64,000 bases of DNA from contig NW_019091377.1 of the NCBI RefSeq assembly GCF_001949145.1, positions 1,625,732 to 1,689,731 on the forward strand. Reading direction: 5' to 3'. The stretch is from Acanthaster planci. Taxonomy: Eukaryota; Echinodermata; Asteroidea; Valvatida; Acanthasteridae. Made by a program: the position numbers and the translations under genes. Position 1 is the first letter of the stretch. Every line of letters starts with the position of its first letter. Shown here in pieces: positions 60,362 through 64,000 of the stretch. Below the pieces are notes generated by a model. It was not told where the DNA came from, searched no databases, and worked only from the letters and a program-made list of their open reading frames with translations.

Positions 60362-60997
60362 TTTATCACGTGCAAGCAGAATCTAGAAAAAGGACTAGAA
60401 ATGGACAGTTGACTCTGCCAGAAATAATTGCCTGCACTTGTCACTGAAAACAGAACATATTGCATTAGATAGGATGATAATTATTGTACTCGCAATATCA
60501 AGAAAAAAAAGACCATAAAATCAACGGTATAATCTGTTATTAGAGTGGTAGTTGATAGCCGTTGCCAAGAACTAAACCTTAAACATCGATTTCTCAGTTT
60601 ATCATCTTCCGATTTCTCCGATCGTAGTAATATTTCATCGTATGAATAAAAAGCAAGAAACCACTCCGCATTGTAATTCATGAAAAACCATTTATGTCAC
60701 AGTATAACAATTTGGCAGTAACAGTAACATTATGCTGAAAGGGCAATTGAATCATGGAATAAACTGAATATGAAAGATTAATCTAAGATGACGATTATGG
60801 CTTTTAATTATATGCGGTTACTGTTCTGCCAAAAATCTTCCTGGTGAAACTTTGGATGTTAATTGCATAAGGTTAGTGGATTTGAATTGGATGGAATGTA
60901 ATGGGCAATTCCGGCTGAAAAACGGATCTTACCGTTTATACCGTCAGCAACTGAAAGCACGTAGCTAGTGGCTATAGGGACCCCAGCTGGACCAACG

Positions 60998-61224
60998 ATG
61001 CAAAAACTGTGGTGTTAAAATCAACACTTTTTGGTGTTATCAGATGACCACACCAAAGTGTGTTACTTCAACACCGCTTGTGTTACTTTGCACACCTATG
61101 AGCGCACTGGAGGGTGTTAAAAGTAACACCAAACAACCAAAATTTTAACATCGGTGAAAGGTGTTGTTGTAGTCCTCTGATAACACGGGGGGTGTTAAAT
61201 TTCACACCCCAGTTTTTTGCAGTG
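60998..61224. mobile_element. MITE rich in GGTGTTA/TAACACC
   Basis: The left end ATGCAAAAACTGTGGTGTTA pairs with the right end (reverse complement CACTGCAAAAAACTGGGGTG). The interior has many GGTGTTA and TAACACC words in both orientations. Short elements of this kind are widespread in aquatic animals. Boundaries are within a few bases. Confidence 0.65.
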
Positions 61225-64000
61225 AAGAGAGGGCGCAATTTTCCTAGCAGCAGAGGCTCATTTGGTGGTTACTGACTCACCAGTGGTTCACGAAACGACT
61301 ATGAAACGCAAGCGTTGCACTGAGTCGCTTCTGCTTAAGGCGGATATACGTCCATTTCCCATAGATTTGCATTGTTTTGTTGGCCGTAGCCAAGACTTAC
61401 AGACGCAGCCTTAATTATCTCACCAGTGTAGATCCTGAATGCAACCGGCAACCTGAAATTGGGTCACAATTGCAAGGATACAGCATTGTCGTGGGGTGTG
61501 TGCTTATACGTCAGTGAACTAAGGGGCGAATTTGGAATATTTTGACCGGGTGAAAAGTATGGTATGCGATTCGAAGTTTAGTAAGCGGCGACAGACATAA
61601 GTGAGACCAAGAATTGCTTTATGGTTGTAAATGAAGAAGGTGGAAAGCAGTACGTTCAAAAGTATACCGTGAATCAAAGTTTTCTTTTAGTCAGGGTTAG
61701 TTTACAGTTGAAATTTCCGAACATTAGAAGGTCGAGTTTTTACGTATCCAGAGTCGTGCACAACCTTCATAGCTCCTAAGCGCTCGTCTTACTCAACCTG
61801 CGAACTGTTTGAGGCGGAGCGCTCAAAATTCTCCTACGTTTTTCTGAGCTCAATTGGTGGATTAATGCCTTTTATTACCCATTATGAAAGTCGTTTTAGC
61901 CGTCCACGCGTCGGCTCAGGGTTGAAGTAGTAGACTGTCCTCGAGTCACTGAATGGAAAATCACTTCTAGTGACATGTTAACTAACAAGGTCAGATGACA
62001 AGAAAGTTCTAGTTACCGAACGTACATGTAGCGCATTTCATAACAAAGAGCAAGAGGCCTATTCTTATGTTTGAATGTAGGCAACGGTGTGTTGTAAGTA
62101 ACCACGAAGCCTACCTGGTAACTTCATGTACACATAACCACAAGTCTGACCTCAAGGCACCACTGGCTGTCGCTTGGTAGGCTTCAGTGCACCACTTACC
62201 ATTTTGCCATGAGTAGGCCATTCAACTTGACGGTCTACATCTTGCCTATTGTGTAATTTCAGTTTCTTGTTTACCTACAAGGCATCCAGTGGCGCACGGG
62301 GGGGGTGTCTCAGGGGCTTGAGCCTCCAACCCAAGAGGTTGTCAAGATGTGTAACTTTCTGCAAAACGAGGAAACAAAAACTGCACATCCCAGACCCCTG
62401 TGGAGCGGGGAGGGGGATCATCAACTATAAGGGATCGATTCTGGTCCGAACCCCGTCACTGGCCCCCCCAAACGACAAATCCAGACCCAAGTGCATTTAG
62501 AATCTCCAGCATAAACTCATTTTCATTCGCAAATTGGGCTACATGGTAAACTCTTGGTGGCGCCTGCTATTTTTTCAATCGCTTGTGTTTGGCTCAGAGC
62601 AAAGCTCAATAAATTTTAGAATACAGGATGACATAAATATTGGCGTATGTGTATCAATAAGAGTGTCCCTGATGACTAAAAGTTATGAACAAAAGAAACA
62701 CGAGAGAAGCTATTTACTTATAAATAGAACCAGATAGTTTGAACGGTTCCTAGTCATACATACACTATGAATGTTTTATAAATCACTTTCACAATGTTAG
62801 ACATACTGTTGGTTCGCAACTTCGCGGAGAATACGGGCGCTGTTGTGAAACGCCCGTACAGAGTTATGTTGCCAGTTTTGGGATCAAAGAAGTTTTTGCC
62901 AGATTTTCCTCGTTCCTGAAATCTTGAAAACTCTTTCATTCATGTTGAAAAAGTTCATTGTCTGCAATATGGAATGCAGGTAGGTGTTCCATAATCATTA
63001 ATACATGACTTACCTTGGCAAAATACTTCATATCTGTATTATACAGAAATAGGCCTACTCGAATATACTTGGAGCCTAAGATACGTCGTCTTATAATTGA
63101 GCCAGAATTTTCTTCATTCTTGTCTCTTTGATGTCTAGGTTAGGCCCCTATCGCGTAATTATGACAGCAAGCAAACTGCTCAGAGTAAAAGTTAAAGATT
63201 TATTAGAAAATGAATTCTTTTGGTGTTTCCATCAAAGTTTTATAAGTCTTAATGAACACAAAACGCATGACTTTTTTCCATTCTAGAAGGTCTTTTCTTA
63301 AGAACGCCCGTTTCCTCTCTTGACGTCTCACGCCTGACCAGGGACAATATTACCATTTTTCCACCGCACAAAAAGGGTCAAAAATTAACAGGTTATCTGG
63401 GTTATTCAGCGTGCGGGTTCTTAAGCCCAGCGCCCATTCATGGGTGCTCAGTCTGGCGCAACCGACCCATCCTTCCAGCAAGAGAAAAAAACGGGGACAT
63501 TCCTCCGGTACTGGCCCATGCCAGGCATAGCCCATTGGACAATAGCGGTACTAGAAGACCCGACCACTACCCTAAAAGGAGGTGGTTGGTTCTGGGGTGG
63601 GCTTGGCGATCTGAAGTTTCCGTTTGGGCGTGGCCGTGTGCCCGCAGTGGGAAATTGAAGAATTTTGTTTGGTGGTTGGGTGATAAGTGTCGACGAAATG
63701 ATTGAGCAGAGTTTTGACATGACAGTGAGTTGGGCCCAAAGTCCGACCACAGAAATTTCTCAACTTCATAAATGTGAAAAAATATACAGTGTGTGCTGTA
63801 AGGCTCTTTTCTCCAAAAATCTACGTAACTGTTAACGACGTCCACTTTCTGCCTAAACTCGCCAAAGCACTCGTTTTCCGTCCCCTACAACCCCCCAAGA
63901 AAAAAGAAAAAGAAAGAAAAATTATATGGACAACCTCTTTTATGGTCGCGGTGTAAAGATCAGAAATTGTCTCAAGACATTTCGAAGAACAGTTCTTCTA

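Larger units (their letters stand above)
60090..64000. other. Gene-poor flank
   Basis: Beyond the 3' untranslated region I find no supportable exon. A GGTGTTA-type inverted-repeat element is at 60998-61224, a piece of the TAAGGC/GCAGCC repeat at 61331-61413, and TACGGGCG / CGCCCGTA words at 62832-62858 that resemble the ends of the foldback element at 22302. Confidence 0.5.

Noticed and set aside
1-64000. CRISPR arrays, operons or bacterial defence systems
   Set aside because: The DNA is from an animal nuclear genome; no regularly spaced direct repeats or compact gene runs are present.

Overview
ORGANISM. This is animal nuclear DNA: small exons separated by long AT-rich introns, GT-AG splice sites, AATAAA signals, tRNA-derived SINEs and many short inverted-repeat elements. 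The genes point to a marine invertebrate deuterostome (echinoderm, hemichordate or amphioxus). An adenylate kinase with a multiplied set of kinase domains recalls the triplicated flagellar adenylate kinase known from sea urchin sperm, and TIR domains are often recombined into new proteins in these lineages. The species cannot be fixed from the window. All gene models below were assembled by hand from splice sites, reading phase and family resemblance.

LAYOUT. (1) 1-8918: no gene supported; dense in the palindromic motif TACATGTA, with a SINE, a hAT-type element with target duplications and two strong hairpins. (2) 8919/9990-20903, plus strand: a membrane protein joining a Toll/IL-1 receptor (TIR) domain to a full TMEM268-family domain; nine exons join in frame. 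A 1.85-kb Tc1/mariner-like inverted-repeat element sits in its second intron. (3) 27343-28195, minus: two-exon gene for a small, very basic secreted protein of unknown family. (4) 32131-32736, plus: intronless GNAT acetyltransferase of the bacterial RimJ/RimL type. (5) 36180-52564, minus: 24-exon AK5-like adenylate kinase, about 1055 residues, with an N-terminal RIIa/DPY-30-like docking segment and four adenylate kinase domains, the middle two from a tandem duplication of a four-exon block. An 870-base assembly gap lies in its first intron, inside an inverted repeat. (6) 54704-56856, minus: IMP3, U3 snoRNP protein, six exons. (7) 58762-60089, plus: three-exon gene for an unrecognised type I membrane protein. 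(8) 60090-64000: no gene; two or more short inverted-repeat elements.

HOW THE GENES RELATE. They do not form one pathway. IMP3 is housekeeping (18S rRNA processing), the AK5-like enzyme is probably a flagellar or ciliary phosphotransfer protein, and the TIR-TMEM268 protein is a candidate membrane-anchored innate-signalling adaptor. The most novel items are the TIR-TMEM268 architecture, the four-domain adenylate kinase with a splice donor present only in the duplicated copy, and the two orphan secretory-pathway genes.
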